DNA of 64,000 nt from Catonella morbi ATCC 51271 (GTDB lineage Bacteria; Bacillota; Clostridia; Lachnospirales; Lachnospiraceae). Made by a program: the position numbers and the translations under genes. Below the pieces are notes generated by a model, which was given only the letters and a program-made list of their open reading frames with translations, made no database searches and was not told the origin of the DNA. The DNA lies in assembly GCF_000160035.2 (NCBI RefSeq), contig NZ_KI535369.1, forward strand, positions 1,733 to 65,732, in the 5' to 3' direction. Positions 10,128 through 21,015 of this stretch are shown here, one piece after another; position 1 is the stretch's first letter; each line of letters starts with the position of its first letter.

Positions 10128-11129
10128 TTATTTAACAGTAACCTTAACTTTCTTCTGCTTACCACTAGTTGATGTCACCATAATATAAGCTACTCCCTTC
10201 TTTTTTGCATTTACAGTACCCGCCTTTGAAACAGTAACTATATTTTTATTTGATGATGTCCACTTTAATGTATCTGTAGTTTTGCTTGGTGTCACTTTTG
10301 CTTTAAGCTTAAATCTTTCTCCTTTTTTTAAAGTTAATTTTGTTTTATTTAACTTAATATTCGTAGCTGGAACTTTAACCAAATATTTTATATCATAAGA
10401 TAAATTTCCACTCATTTGATTGACAACTTTTATATAATAAGTTCCTTTTTTAAGAGTCATCGAATTAAAATTCATTCTATTCAAATTTGTAGTATTATCA
10501 TGTTTCCAATCTTCTGCAGTTCTATCATGGTCGAGTTCTACCCCATTTTCATCTAACACATATACTGTTAATGAAATACTCTCATAAAAATCACCTTTAA
10601 AATTTAAATATGAAGTATATGGAAGTTCCACCTTATACATAAGCATTTCATCTCTATTTAGGTTTCCTCTTATTGTTCCACTATTATTAAAAGAATTAAT
10701 CTTAGTATATTTTATGTACATATTTACAGGATAAATGTCTTTATCACTATTATTTAATATTTCAATATAATATTTTCCAGGAGTACACTGATAAACTAAT
10801 GACAAATTATCTTTTCCTGTAATATTATTTTTCCCCCATTTTCCCTCATCTGTAGCAACTATCTTTCCATTATTATCCAAAATCTTAATCCATCCACCAG
10901 AGTGTGAATCAAAATCACCAGAAATAGCCAAAACACCAGTTTCTATAATATTTAACGAGTATAAATAATCTCCACCGCCCTCAACATTTACAGTAAATTG
11001 ACTATTTAGAGTTATATCACCTTTTAAATCTGCTGCATATGTCCTATCTATACCAAATAGTGACACAAAACAACTACAAACTATTAATAACAAAGCCATC
11101 ATTATAGATACACTTCTTCTAAACTTCAT
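10128..11129 (-). CDS. Secreted protein with C-terminal bacterial Ig-like (Big2) domain
   Basis: The product has a signal peptide (MKFRRSVSIMMALLLIVCSC, likely cut after TYAA). Two beta-rich regions resemble pre-peptidase C-terminal/jelly-roll domains (LYSLNIIETGVLAISGDF and MYKVELPYTSYLNFKGDF). A terminal Big2 domain of about 80 residues follows (IKLNKTKLTLKKGERFKL ... WTSSNKNIVTVSKAGTVNA). Big2 domains are common in Clostridia surface adhesins and exported enzymes. I chose the Met that begins the signal peptide; an upstream extension of 25 codons is possible but unlikely. It is exported or cell-surface, with no catalytic motif. Its position between gyrB and gyrA is unusual. Confidence 0.75.
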   Translation of the reverse strand: MKFRRSVSIMMALLLIVCSCFVSLFGIDRTYAADLKGDITLNSQFTVNVEGGGDYLYSLNIIETGVLAISGDFDSHSGGWIKILDNNGKIVATDEGKWGKNNITGKDNLSLVYQCTPGKYYIEILNNSDKDIYPVNMYIKYTKINSFNNSGTIRGNLNRDEMLMYKVELPYTSYLNFKGDFYESISLTVYVLDENGVELDHDRTAEDWKHDNTTNLNRMNFNSMTLKKGTYYIKVVNQMSGNLSYDIKYLVKVPATNIKLNKTKLTLKKGERFKLKAKVTPSKTTDTLKWTSSNKNIVTVSKAGTVNAKKKGVAYIMVTSTSGKQKKVKVTVK

Positions 11130-11621
11130 AATATCATCTTGTATGATAATCATAATATAATTATCACTTATTCCTTTCTTTTTAATATTGTAGTTATTGT
11201 ACATTCAGATACCGTGGACTTTTGATTTTATACTATCGATTTAACTATTTAATTGAATTCTATTGCCACTACCATTATCTGAATTATTTATATACTTGAT
11301 GTACTAAATATTTTTATTCCAATGAGTACCTATCTCAATCTAATCTATAATAACCGTTTTCAGATATAACAATATTTGATTTTACTAAATATTGAATTAC
11401 ATCATGACTTATGTAGACATTAATATTGCCAGTCTTAACAAATTTGCATATGCCATTTGTTATTATAAAATACTCATCAATCAATTCATATTCACAAATG
11501 ATTCTGATACCTTACACCTGCTGACTTTCAAACTCTAAACATTAAACAAGACTAGCACCATTATAAATCTTGAGTTGAAGTCACACTACATCTACAACCT
11601 TTTTTATCTTAATATCAGTAG
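11130..11621. other. Long intergenic region between gyrB and the Big2-protein gene
   Basis: Nearly 500 AT-rich bases separate two minus-strand genes. Apart from one small protein-like open stretch (separate entry) nothing is recognised. The length suggests that foreign DNA entered between gyrB and gyrA together with the secreted-protein gene. Confidence 0.5.
11335..11509 (-). pseudogene. Possible decayed or very small gene
   Basis: On the minus strand about 57 codons are open and end in a protein-like C-terminus (DVIQYLVKSNIVISENGYYRLD, shown here in pieces: DVIQYLVKSN then NGYYRLD). There is no ATG or ribosome site at its head; a TTG is the only internal start. It looks like the tail of a lost gene. 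Support is weak, resting only on amino-acid character. Confidence 0.25.
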
Positions 11622-14612
<2,991 letters not shown>

Positions 14613-14623
<11 letters not shown>

Positions 14624-14831
14624 TTGCCTCAACCTTTATTTCTTCATTCTTAAATTTAATAATATCTCCCGGAACTATCTTTCTTCCACGCCTTGTATCT
14701 ATCTGACCGTTTACATATACCAGACTGTTTTGAATGACATATTTAGCTTCTACTCCGTTGTCAACAAGACCGGCAAGTTTGATAAGCTGACCCAGTTTAA
14801 TATTATCATCTTTTATTTTTATAACCTGCAT
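14613..14831 (-). CDS. yaaA: S4-domain RNA-binding protein (YaaA/RlbA type)
   Basis: The 72-residue product is a lone S4 RNA-binding domain (IKLGQLIKLAGLVDNG ... VYVNGQIDTRRGRKIVPGD). It is the small protein conserved between dnaN and recF in Bacillus and relatives, thought to act on ribosomes or rRNA. AGGAGG lies six bases before the ATG. Its stop overlaps the recF start, so the pair is coupled. Position and sequence agree, so the assignment is firm although the role is poorly known. Confidence 0.9.
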
Positions 14832-14851
14832 AGATACCTCCTAATTTTGAG

Positions 14852-15964
14852 TTAAATATCTTCAGGATTAAAATTTACAGGAAGAATTATATATAAATAG
14901 CTTTCTTCTTTGTTTTTTATAAAGCATGGTGCCTTTGAATTAAAAAGATATATATCTATATTTTCATCTTCAACAACTTTTAATGCATCCATTATAAGAA
15001 CAGGATTGAAGCCTATTAATATATCTTTTCCTTCTTTAACAAGCTCCATATCTGTATTCATATTTCCCACTGTGGTTTTTATACTGAGATTCATATTATT
15101 TTCGGTAATATTTAGAATTACAGGTTTCTTCTCCTTTTCTGTTATGAAAGGAAGGGCTGAATCCATGTTTTCAAGCAATTCTCTTCTGTTAATATTAATC
15201 TTTGTCTCGTAATCACTTGAAATCATTTGATCTACATTGTAAAATTCACCATCAATAAGTCTTGAGTTTACGGTAGTATTACTGAACTCAAAAACTATAT
15301 GTTTATTTGAAAAATAAATTGTAACCTCATCTGCTATTTCACTTGAAAGAATTTTGCTTATTTCACTTAAAGTTTTACCCGGAACAACTGCCTTTATATT
15401 CTCATGTTCACCTTTAAGAGCTATTTTTCTGATAGAAATTCTATGTCCGTCAAGAGCTATAATTCTAAGATTATTGTTATTTATTTCAATTAATTCTCCT
15501 GTCATGACTTTCATATTTTCATTATTAGAAATTGAAAATATGGTCTGTCTTATCATTTCTTTAAGAGAAAACTGTGAAAGTGTAATACTCTTGATTTTTT
15601 CAATCTGAGGTAAAACAGGAAATTCTTCTATACTTTGACCTGATATTGTAAATACGGATTTACCGCATTTTATAGTAGCTTTATAATTATCATCTGTATT
15701 GATTTCAACCAGATTGTTAGGAAGTTTTCTTACTATTTCTGAAAAAAGCCTTGAGTTAAGTGCTATACTTCCTTCTTTTATAATTTCACCGCTTAAAATA
15801 GTTTCTATACCAAGTTCCATATCATTTGCAATCAACCTGATACTGTTTTCCATTGTTTTAATTACAATACATTCAAGTATAGGCAGGGTAGTTTTAGTTG
15901 AAATAGCCTTTATTACAATATTGATACTTTTAATTAAATCACTTTGATTTATCTTTATTAACAT
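14852..15964 (-). CDS. dnaN: DNA polymerase III subunit beta (sliding clamp)
   Basis: The beta clamp encircles DNA and tethers polymerase III. The 370-residue protein has the three clamp domains in order, with LPILECIVIKT, LDGHRISIR and a terminal YLYIILPVNF close to the canonical C-terminal strand. I place the start at MLIKINQSDL because AAGGAG precedes it by eight bases; an upstream in-frame extension of 33 codons has no protein character. The next gene (S4 domain) begins 20 bases after the stop. dnaA lies about 240 bases upstream. Confidence 0.97.
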   Translation of the reverse strand: MLIKINQSDLIKSINIVIKAISTKTTLPILECIVIKTMENSIRLIANDMELGIETILSGEIIKEGSIALNSRLFSEIVRKLPNNLVEINTDDNYKATIKCGKSVFTISGQSIEEFPVLPQIEKIKSITLSQFSLKEMIRQTIFSISNNENMKVMTGELIEINNNNLRIIALDGHRISIRKIALKGEHENIKAVVPGKTLSEISKILSSEIADEVTIYFSNKHIVFEFSNTTVNSRLIDGEFYNVDQMISSDYETKININRRELLENMDSALPFITEKEKKPVILNITENNMNLSIKTTVGNMNTDMELVKEGKDILIGFNPVLIMDALKVVEDENIDIYLFNSKAPCFIKNKEESYLYIILPVNFNPEDI

Positions 15965-16111
15965 GAAGTTCTCCTTAGTTGAAGATTTTTGGCACCCGGG
16001 TGGATAATTTCTATATAAATATAATATATACCTAGTAGTAGTAGGGAATGTGGATATGGTCATAAGCTAAAAAAAACAGATAAAATCAGTATTTTCAGTA
16101 TTTTATAAGGC

Positions 16112-16191
16112 TGTGGAAAATAAAAATTATCAAAATATGCTATTCACAGCTTAAAAACAGGCTAATCCACTTTATCCAAAATTTATCACAA
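16112..16191. promoter_or_regulatory. Possible DnaA-box cluster between dnaA and dnaN
   Basis: Near-consensus 9-mers lie in the dnaA-dnaN spacer: TGTGGAAAA (16112-16120, minus sense), TTATCCAAA (16172-16180) and TTATCACAA (16183-16191). Each differs from TTATCCACA by one or two bases. A second DnaA-binding cluster flanking dnaA is known in Bacillus and Clostridium origins; here the match is weak. Confidence 0.4.
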
Positions 16192-16207
16192 AGTTATAAA
16201 CAGTTTT

Positions 16208-17581
16208 TTAAGAAGAAATGAGCTTGGTTATTACATCTAATTTATTTGATAAATCATTCTTATTTGCCTTCTTTTCAGCTTCCAAATCTTCTTCTATCTT
16301 CTTAATGCCATGAACTACCGTAGAATGATCCTTCTTCCCAAGCTTTGATGCTATCTCTTTTAGAGAAGCAGGGGTAAGCTGTTTGCACAGATACATAATA
16401 ATCTGTCTCGGATATGCCACATTATTGCTTCTGTTTGTAGAGCAAAGCTGATCTATGGAAAGTTCATAATGGCTTGCAACCACATCTATAATACTGTCTA
16501 TTGTTATTACATTTTTAGTATTCGGATTTATTATATCTTTAAGGGCATTTTTAGCTATATCGAGAGTGGCCTCTGTATTTACATTTACAAGCTTGTTAAG
16601 GGCAGTTACCTTTTTATATGCGCCCTCTAACTCTCTTATATTTGAATTTACATTGGTAGCTATATAGTCGAGGATTTCATCACTCAGATTCTCATTTTCA
16701 AGTTCACAACGCTTCTTTAATATAGCCATTCTGGTTTCATAGTCAGGAGGGTTGATTTCAGATAACATACCGCTTCCAAACCTTGACTTTATTCTGTCCT
16801 CTATATCTGTAAAATCTTTAGGAGGGCGGTCTGAGGAAATTATGATACGCTTTCCTGCCTGATAAAGTTCATTGAAGGTATGGAAAAACTCTTCCTCTGT
16901 ACGCTCTTTTCCTATAACAAACTGAATATCATCAATAAGGAGTGCATCTATATTACGATATTTTTTTCTGAATTCTTTAGATGCAAGCACACCTTCCTTT
17001 ATGGCTTCAATAACCTCGTTTGTAAATTGTTCACTGGTGACGTAGAGAACTCTTGCATCTGCCTGATTTTCAAGTATGTAATGAGCTATAGAGTGCATAA
17101 GGTGAGTCTTGCCAAGTCCTACTCCTCCATATATAAATAGAGGATTCCAGTTTGTACCCGGATTTTCTGCAACAGAAATAGCAGCTGCAGTAACAAGACG
17201 GTTATTATCTCCAACTACGAAGGTATCAAAAGTATAGTTGGGATTAAGGTTTGCACTTGCAGCCCTTTCTCTGAGCTGATTATTTTCACTTTTTTCAGTA
17301 TTATAACTATCAAGTTCTTCCTTTGAAATGAATTTAAGGTTATAGGATTTACCCGTAACAGCTTCTATGGAATTCTTTATAAAAGTATGGTACTTTCCTT
17401 TTATATAAGAATCATTGTGCTGATAAACATCATCATCCAATAAGATAGTAACGTTATTATCATCTTCATCATAAACCTTAAGCGGTTTAATGAAGGTTGT
17501 AAATATTACAGGCTTTATTTCAAAGTCATTTTTAAGCATTTCCAGTATGGAATCCCAGTTTTCACTAACTAATTGTTTCAT
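16208..17581 (-). CDS. dnaA: Chromosomal replication initiator protein DnaA
   Basis: DnaA binds DnaA boxes and melts the origin. The 457-residue protein has an N-terminal DnaB/partner domain and a variable linker. The AAA+ core has Walker A GGVGLGKTHLMHS (about residue 149), Walker B LLIDDIQF and sensor RIKSRFGSG, and domain IV ends with the DnaA signature KDHSTVVHGIKKIEED. The length is normal. AAAGGAG lies 12 bases upstream of the ATG. The DnaA-box-rich origin is immediately upstream, so the gene is probably autoregulated. Confidence 0.98.
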   Translation of the reverse strand: MKQLVSENWDSILEMLKNDFEIKPVIFTTFIKPLKVYDEDDNNVTILLDDDVYQHNDSYIKGKYHTFIKNSIEAVTGKSYNLKFISKEELDSYNTEKSENNQLRERAASANLNPNYTFDTFVVGDNNRLVTAAAISVAENPGTNWNPLFIYGGVGLGKTHLMHSIAHYILENQADARVLYVTSEQFTNEVIEAIKEGVLASKEFRKKYRNIDALLIDDIQFVIGKERTEEEFFHTFNELYQAGKRIIISSDRPPKDFTDIEDRIKSRFGSGMLSEINPPDYETRMAILKKRCELENENLSDEILDYIATNVNSNIRELEGAYKKVTALNKLVNVNTEATLDIAKNALKDIINPNTKNVITIDSIIDVVASHYELSIDQLCSTNRSNNVAYPRQIIMYLCKQLTPASLKEIASKLGKKDHSTVVHGIKKIEEDLEAEKKANKNDLSNKLDVITKLISS

Positions 17582-17695
17582 AAGACAAAATTACTCCTTT
17601 ATAAAATAACATTCTATCTCAAAACAGAGAAAAAAACAACCTGTATAAGTTCAAATTGTTAAGATAACAGCTTGTTGAAAACAGGTGTAATTTTA

Positions 17696-17925
17696 TGAAG
17701 TTATCCAACTTATCCACAAAATTATGTTGATAAGTTGTGGAAACAGAGTTAATTATATGGGTATAAAGAGGGTTATCAACAGTTGTAGAATAAAATTATG
17801 AACATATAATATAGCAGTAGAAACCAGTAAATATAATAAATATTAAAAAAGTATAAACTTATCCACAACTTATAAACAGAGTGTGGATAAGTGAGTAGAC
17901 AATAGTAGACTAATTGTTGATAAGT
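17696..17925. promoter_or_regulatory. Replication origin (oriC): DnaA-box cluster
   Basis: Perfect TTATCCACA boxes occur at 17710-17718, 17859-17867 and, inverted, 17882-17890. TTATCAACA boxes occur at 17773-17781 and, inverted, 17725-17733 and 17915-17923. Weaker sites include 17701-17709 and 17870-17878. The surrounding DNA is AT-rich, with GTAGAC/TAGTAGAC motifs that resemble DnaA-trio elements. Its place between dnaA and rpmH and the divergent gene orientation support chromosomal oriC. Confidence 0.9.
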
Positions 17926-17947
17926 ACATTATTATATATTCTATATT

Positions 17948-18004
17948 GGTAGAATGAGAAAAAAGAAAGTTTTTCTTGATTTTTAGCTAACATGCTGATA
18001 TTAT
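17948..18004. repeat. 57-bp direct repeat, left copy (target duplication)
   Basis: Identical base for base to 20117-20173. The two copies immediately flank the insertion sequence at 18005-20116, so they are its target-site duplication. Confidence 0.9.
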
Positions 18005-18030
18005 CCCGTTTTCGACAGTTAAAAAATATT

Positions 18031-18073
18031 AAAAGGCGTAAACCCTTGAAAATTAAAGGATATTACGCCTTTT
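18031..18073 (-). terminator. Terminator of the IS1634 transposase
   Basis: AAAAGGCGTAA (18031-18041) pairs with TTACGCCTTTT (18063-18073). Read on the minus strand the stem is followed by a U-rich run. It lies inside the left end of the element, 36 bases past the transposase stop. Confidence 0.7.
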
Positions 18074-18108
18074 TAAGTGCTGTAAAAATGTTGTATCCAA
18101 AGCTTATC

Positions 18109-19962
18109 TTAAAATTTTTTACGACATTTTTTATTAAGGTCTTTCGGTAGAAAATTTTTACGGTCAAGACCAAGGGCGAAAACTCCTTCCAGTGCTGTCA
18201 GTGCTTTGGAACCGGTATATTGTGACACATATGCCATGTCGGATATATTTGCAATCTGCATATTCTGCATTGTTTCAACTATGTTCCGTGTTGTGAGGTG
18301 GATTTCTTTACTGAATGAATTCAGTTTGACTTCCAGTAACCTGTAAATCAGTAGGGCTGTGTAACAAATCATGAAGTGAGCAATTATTCTTCCTCTGTTC
18401 CTGTGGAAGTACGGTCTTGATGAAAAGTCTGTTTTAAGTATCCTAAAGCAGTCTTCAATCTGATATCTCTGTTCGTTTATTGCGATGATATCTTTGACAT
18501 CGTCATCTAAATTTGTTGCTATGGCGTAGAAACCGTCATACTTTTCCTCTTCACGGATTCTGTCATTGTCAATTTCGTATGTGATTTTATCTTTACCAAC
18601 TTTCTTTATAAAGCGCATTACGTCATTTGGCCCTTTCTTGTATTCATCAGGATCCATTTTATCAAGGATTGACTTTGCTCTTTCGATCTGACGGTTTCTG
18701 ATAAATCTCTGATATTCCATACTTTTTCTTGAAAACGTTATAATTACATGCTGCTTCAGGCATGCCTTGGATTTTATCTTTTTTATTTTACCGTTTTGTA
18801 ATATTTTTTCCTCATAAAGCCCTACATCTAAGAGGGTGCTTGCTTCGATAACCTTATAAATCTTATCGTTGTAGAGGCTTATGTTATTGGCGTCCTTCTT
18901 GTCAAACCGCTTCATTGCCGAAATTGTAAGGGGCTTATCATCAGAAAGGCGTCTATAGCCATAGTCATTAAATACTGCTTGTTTAAGGGTATCGGAAAGT
19001 TTCTTAACTGACTGTGTCACAACGAAAGCTCTGCCGCCCATGCTGTTAAAGTTCCTTATGTGGTATGAACCGAGTCCGGCATCAGCGCAGTAAATGAATT
19101 TTTTATTCTTACCATTAAACATTTTGATAAGCTCTTTTTCAAGGGGAATGGCAGTTGTCTGCTCATTTGTATTTCCCGGAGCTAAGCACATTGAAACAGG
19201 AATTCCGTCAGTATCCATAAAAAGCCCCATCTCTACAAGAGGGTTCGGTTTATGGTCTATAGCAAAACCGAATTGTCTCAAACCTTTCATAACCTCACCG
19301 GTGACTTCGTCAACATATTCCAAATCCTGAGTTTCAGCTTCACAGTAGTAATTGGTGCAGTCGTAATAACAAACGGTGGTATTTCGTTTATGTATTTTGC
19401 CACTTTCCCTAAAAAGATGAGAAATGTACTCATCGAAGTTATCATAGAGCAAATCCATAGTCCTCAGGATGTGCTGATAACCAAAATCGGGTTCCTCATA
19501 AAATTTGCCAAGCTTTTCAAAGCTTCCAAGTTTTGAGTCCGGGTCAAGTATCCTTGAGTAAGTCAGAAATCTGTTGACCAAATCGGGATTAAATGAGATT
19601 TTTCTATTTTCAGTTATTTGGTCAAAAAACTTATCAACCTCAAGAAGGCTGTATAAATGTTGAAGGTAAAGATAGCCTATGTTTTTGAGTGTGCTTTCGG
19701 ATGTCTGTACATTACGATGCTTTACCCTTTCAGTGAAATCAAGACGAATCTCCAGCTTCGCCTGCTTAGTATTATTCACTTTCTCGTTATACCGGGCGAC
19801 ATAGTCTTTTGCATATGCCAAAGGGTTATCCGTGATGTTTAGAGGTTCCGAATGTTTACCAATTTTCTCAATATTTTTAGTTGTGGTTTTATTGCCATTT
19901 CTGATTCCCATCTGAACATAGTAAGTTGGATCAATGGCTTTTGTGTTATATCCTAATTTCAT
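18109..19962 (-). CDS. IS1634 family transposase
   Basis: This 617-residue DDE transposase of the IS4-like superfamily catalyses cut-and-paste transposition. Catalytic acids are seen as Asp in YYDCTNYYCE, Asp in YCADAGLGSY, and Glu in QRYQIEDCFRILK followed by HRNRGRIIAHFMICY, the RNase-H-fold end typical of the family. The N-terminus (MKLGYNTKAIDPTYYVQMG) is the family's DNA-binding region. The frame is uninterrupted and of full family length, so the element may still be active. Confidence 0.9.
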   Translation of the reverse strand: MKLGYNTKAIDPTYYVQMGIRNGNKTTTKNIEKIGKHSEPLNITDNPLAYAKDYVARYNEKVNNTKQAKLEIRLDFTERVKHRNVQTSESTLKNIGYLYLQHLYSLLEVDKFFDQITENRKISFNPDLVNRFLTYSRILDPDSKLGSFEKLGKFYEEPDFGYQHILRTMDLLYDNFDEYISHLFRESGKIHKRNTTVCYYDCTNYYCEAETQDLEYVDEVTGEVMKGLRQFGFAIDHKPNPLVEMGLFMDTDGIPVSMCLAPGNTNEQTTAIPLEKELIKMFNGKNKKFIYCADAGLGSYHIRNFNSMGGRAFVVTQSVKKLSDTLKQAVFNDYGYRRLSDDKPLTISAMKRFDKKDANNISLYNDKIYKVIEASTLLDVGLYEEKILQNGKIKKIKSKACLKQHVIITFSRKSMEYQRFIRNRQIERAKSILDKMDPDEYKKGPNDVMRFIKKVGKDKITYEIDNDRIREEEKYDGFYAIATNLDDDVKDIIAINEQRYQIEDCFRILKTDFSSRPYFHRNRGRIIAHFMICYTALLIYRLLEVKLNSFSKEIHLTTRNIVETMQNMQIANISDMAYVSQYTGSKALTALEGVFALGLDRKNFLPKDLNKKCRKKF

Positions 19963-20116
19963 AGAAATATTATATCACACTTTTTAATAAAATACAACAG
20001 TTACAACAAATATATTATTTTAATTTGACAAAGAAATATATTAAAAAAAGCCCATTTTTCAATGGACTTGATGATTTTGAGCTATATATTACAAGGCATT
20101 AACTGTTGAACTCCCG

Positions 20117-20173
20117 GGTAGAATGAGAAAAAAGAAAGTTTTTCTTGATTTTTAGCTAACATGCTGATATTAT
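20117..20173. repeat. 57-bp direct repeat, right copy (target duplication)
   Basis: An exact copy of 17948-18004. Removing the element and one copy would rejoin the DnaA-box region to the rpmH leader. Confidence 0.9.
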
Positions 20174-20227
20174 AAGGGTTGATTGTATTTAATCGCTAAA
20201 TTCGAGTGAGTTAAGGAGGTGTACCAA

Positions 20228-20362
20228 ATGAAGATGACATTCCAGCCTAAGAAGAGGCAGAGATCAAAGGTTCATGGATTCCGTAAGAGAATGAAGACAG
20301 CTGATGGCAGAAGAGTATTAGCTAGAAGAAGAGCTAAGGGTAGAAAGAAATTATCTGCATAA
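20228..20362 (+). CDS. rpmH: 50S ribosomal protein L34
   Basis: The 44-residue, very basic protein ([18 protein letters not shown], then [18 protein letters not shown]) is the complete L34 of the large ribosomal subunit. A strong AAGGAGGTG lies nine bases before the ATG. It starts the rightward core operon rpmH-rnpA-yidD-yidC-jag, the standard partner of dnaA across the origin. The right copy of the IS target repeat ends 55 bases before the start, so its promoter may be in or beyond the duplicated segment. Confidence 0.97.
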   Translation: MKMTFQPKKRQRSKVHGFRKRMKTADGRRVLARRRAKGRKKLSA

Positions 20363-20425
20363 TCGGTTACAATAACAATAAGGACACAGGCCTTGCCAGT
20401 GTCCGTTTGTTTATCAAGGAAAAAT

Positions 20426-20779
20426 ATGTTACCTAATTCGTTGAAGAATTCGAGGGAATTCAAAAGAGTTTATGATTTTGGAAAATCCTATGCCAACAAA
20501 TATCTGGTTATGTACGTATATAATAATGAAACCGAAGAGAACAGAATAGGTATATCGGTTAGTAAAAAAGTTGGCAACAGTGTTATCAGGCATAGAGCAA
20601 CCAGATTGATAAGAGAAAGCGTAAGGCTTAACGAAGAAAAGATTAGAAAAGGTTATGATATCGTTATTATAGCAAGAGGAAGTATTAAAGATAAGAAATA
20701 TAAAGATGTAGAGAGCGCCTATATTCACCTTTGTAAATTACATCATTTGCTTCACAATGAAAGAGATGAAAAAGATTGA
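20426..20779 (+). CDS. rnpA: Ribonuclease P protein component
   Basis: RnpA binds RNase P RNA and helps it cut 5' leaders from tRNA precursors. The 117-residue protein shows the family core RIGISVSKKVGNSVIRHRATR at about residues 45-65 and KGYDIVIIARG. I chose the ATG at 20426 (MLPNSLKNSREFKRVY) because AAGGA lies five bases upstream; an in-frame ATG 11 codons earlier lacks support. Its stop overlaps the yidD start. Confidence 0.95.
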   Translation: MLPNSLKNSREFKRVYDFGKSYANKYLVMYVYNNETEENRIGISVSKKVGNSVIRHRATRLIRESVRLNEEKIRKGYDIVIIARGSIKDKKYKDVESAYIHLCKLHHLLHNERDEKD

Positions 20780-20991
20780 TAAAGAAATTTCTTATATATT
20801 TAATAAAAATTTACAAAAATCATATATCTCCTTATAAAGGGGGCCCGGTGTGCAGGTTTATTCCATCCTGTTCAACCTATGCCGTTCAGGCTATTGAAAA
20901 GTATGGAGCCTTAAAGGGCTCTTATTTGGCTGTAAAGAGAATTATGAGATGTCATCCTCTGTCAAAGGGCGGTGTCGATTTTGTACCTTAA
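20776..20991 (+). CDS. yidD: Membrane protein insertion efficiency factor YidD
   Basis: The 71-residue protein has the full YidD signature: ISPYKGGPVCRFIPSCSTYA with three conserved cysteines, then CHPLSKGGVDFVP. YidD assists YidC and Sec in inserting inner-membrane proteins. The start codon is TTG overlapping the rnpA stop, giving tight coupling. yidC begins 25 bases downstream. Confidence 0.92.
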   Translation: MIKKFLIYLIKIYKNHISPYKGGPVCRFIPSCSTYAVQAIEKYGALKGSYLAVKRIMRCHPLSKGGVDFVP

Positions 20992-21015
20992 AGAAAGATT
21001 TAGGAGGACGGTAGT

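Larger units (their letters stand above)
18005..20116 (-). mobile_element. Insertion sequence of the IS1634 family
   Basis: The element is about 2,112 bp with imperfect terminal inverted repeats: CCCGTTTTCGACAGTTAA at the left end and, read inward from the right end, CGGGAGTTCAACAGTTAA (13 of 18 match). It encodes one transposase on the minus strand. It is bounded by a 57-bp perfect direct repeat; long, variable target duplications are a known property of IS1634 and its relative IS1549. Ends are inferred from the repeat boundaries. It lies between the DnaA boxes and rpmH and appears intact. Confidence 0.9.
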
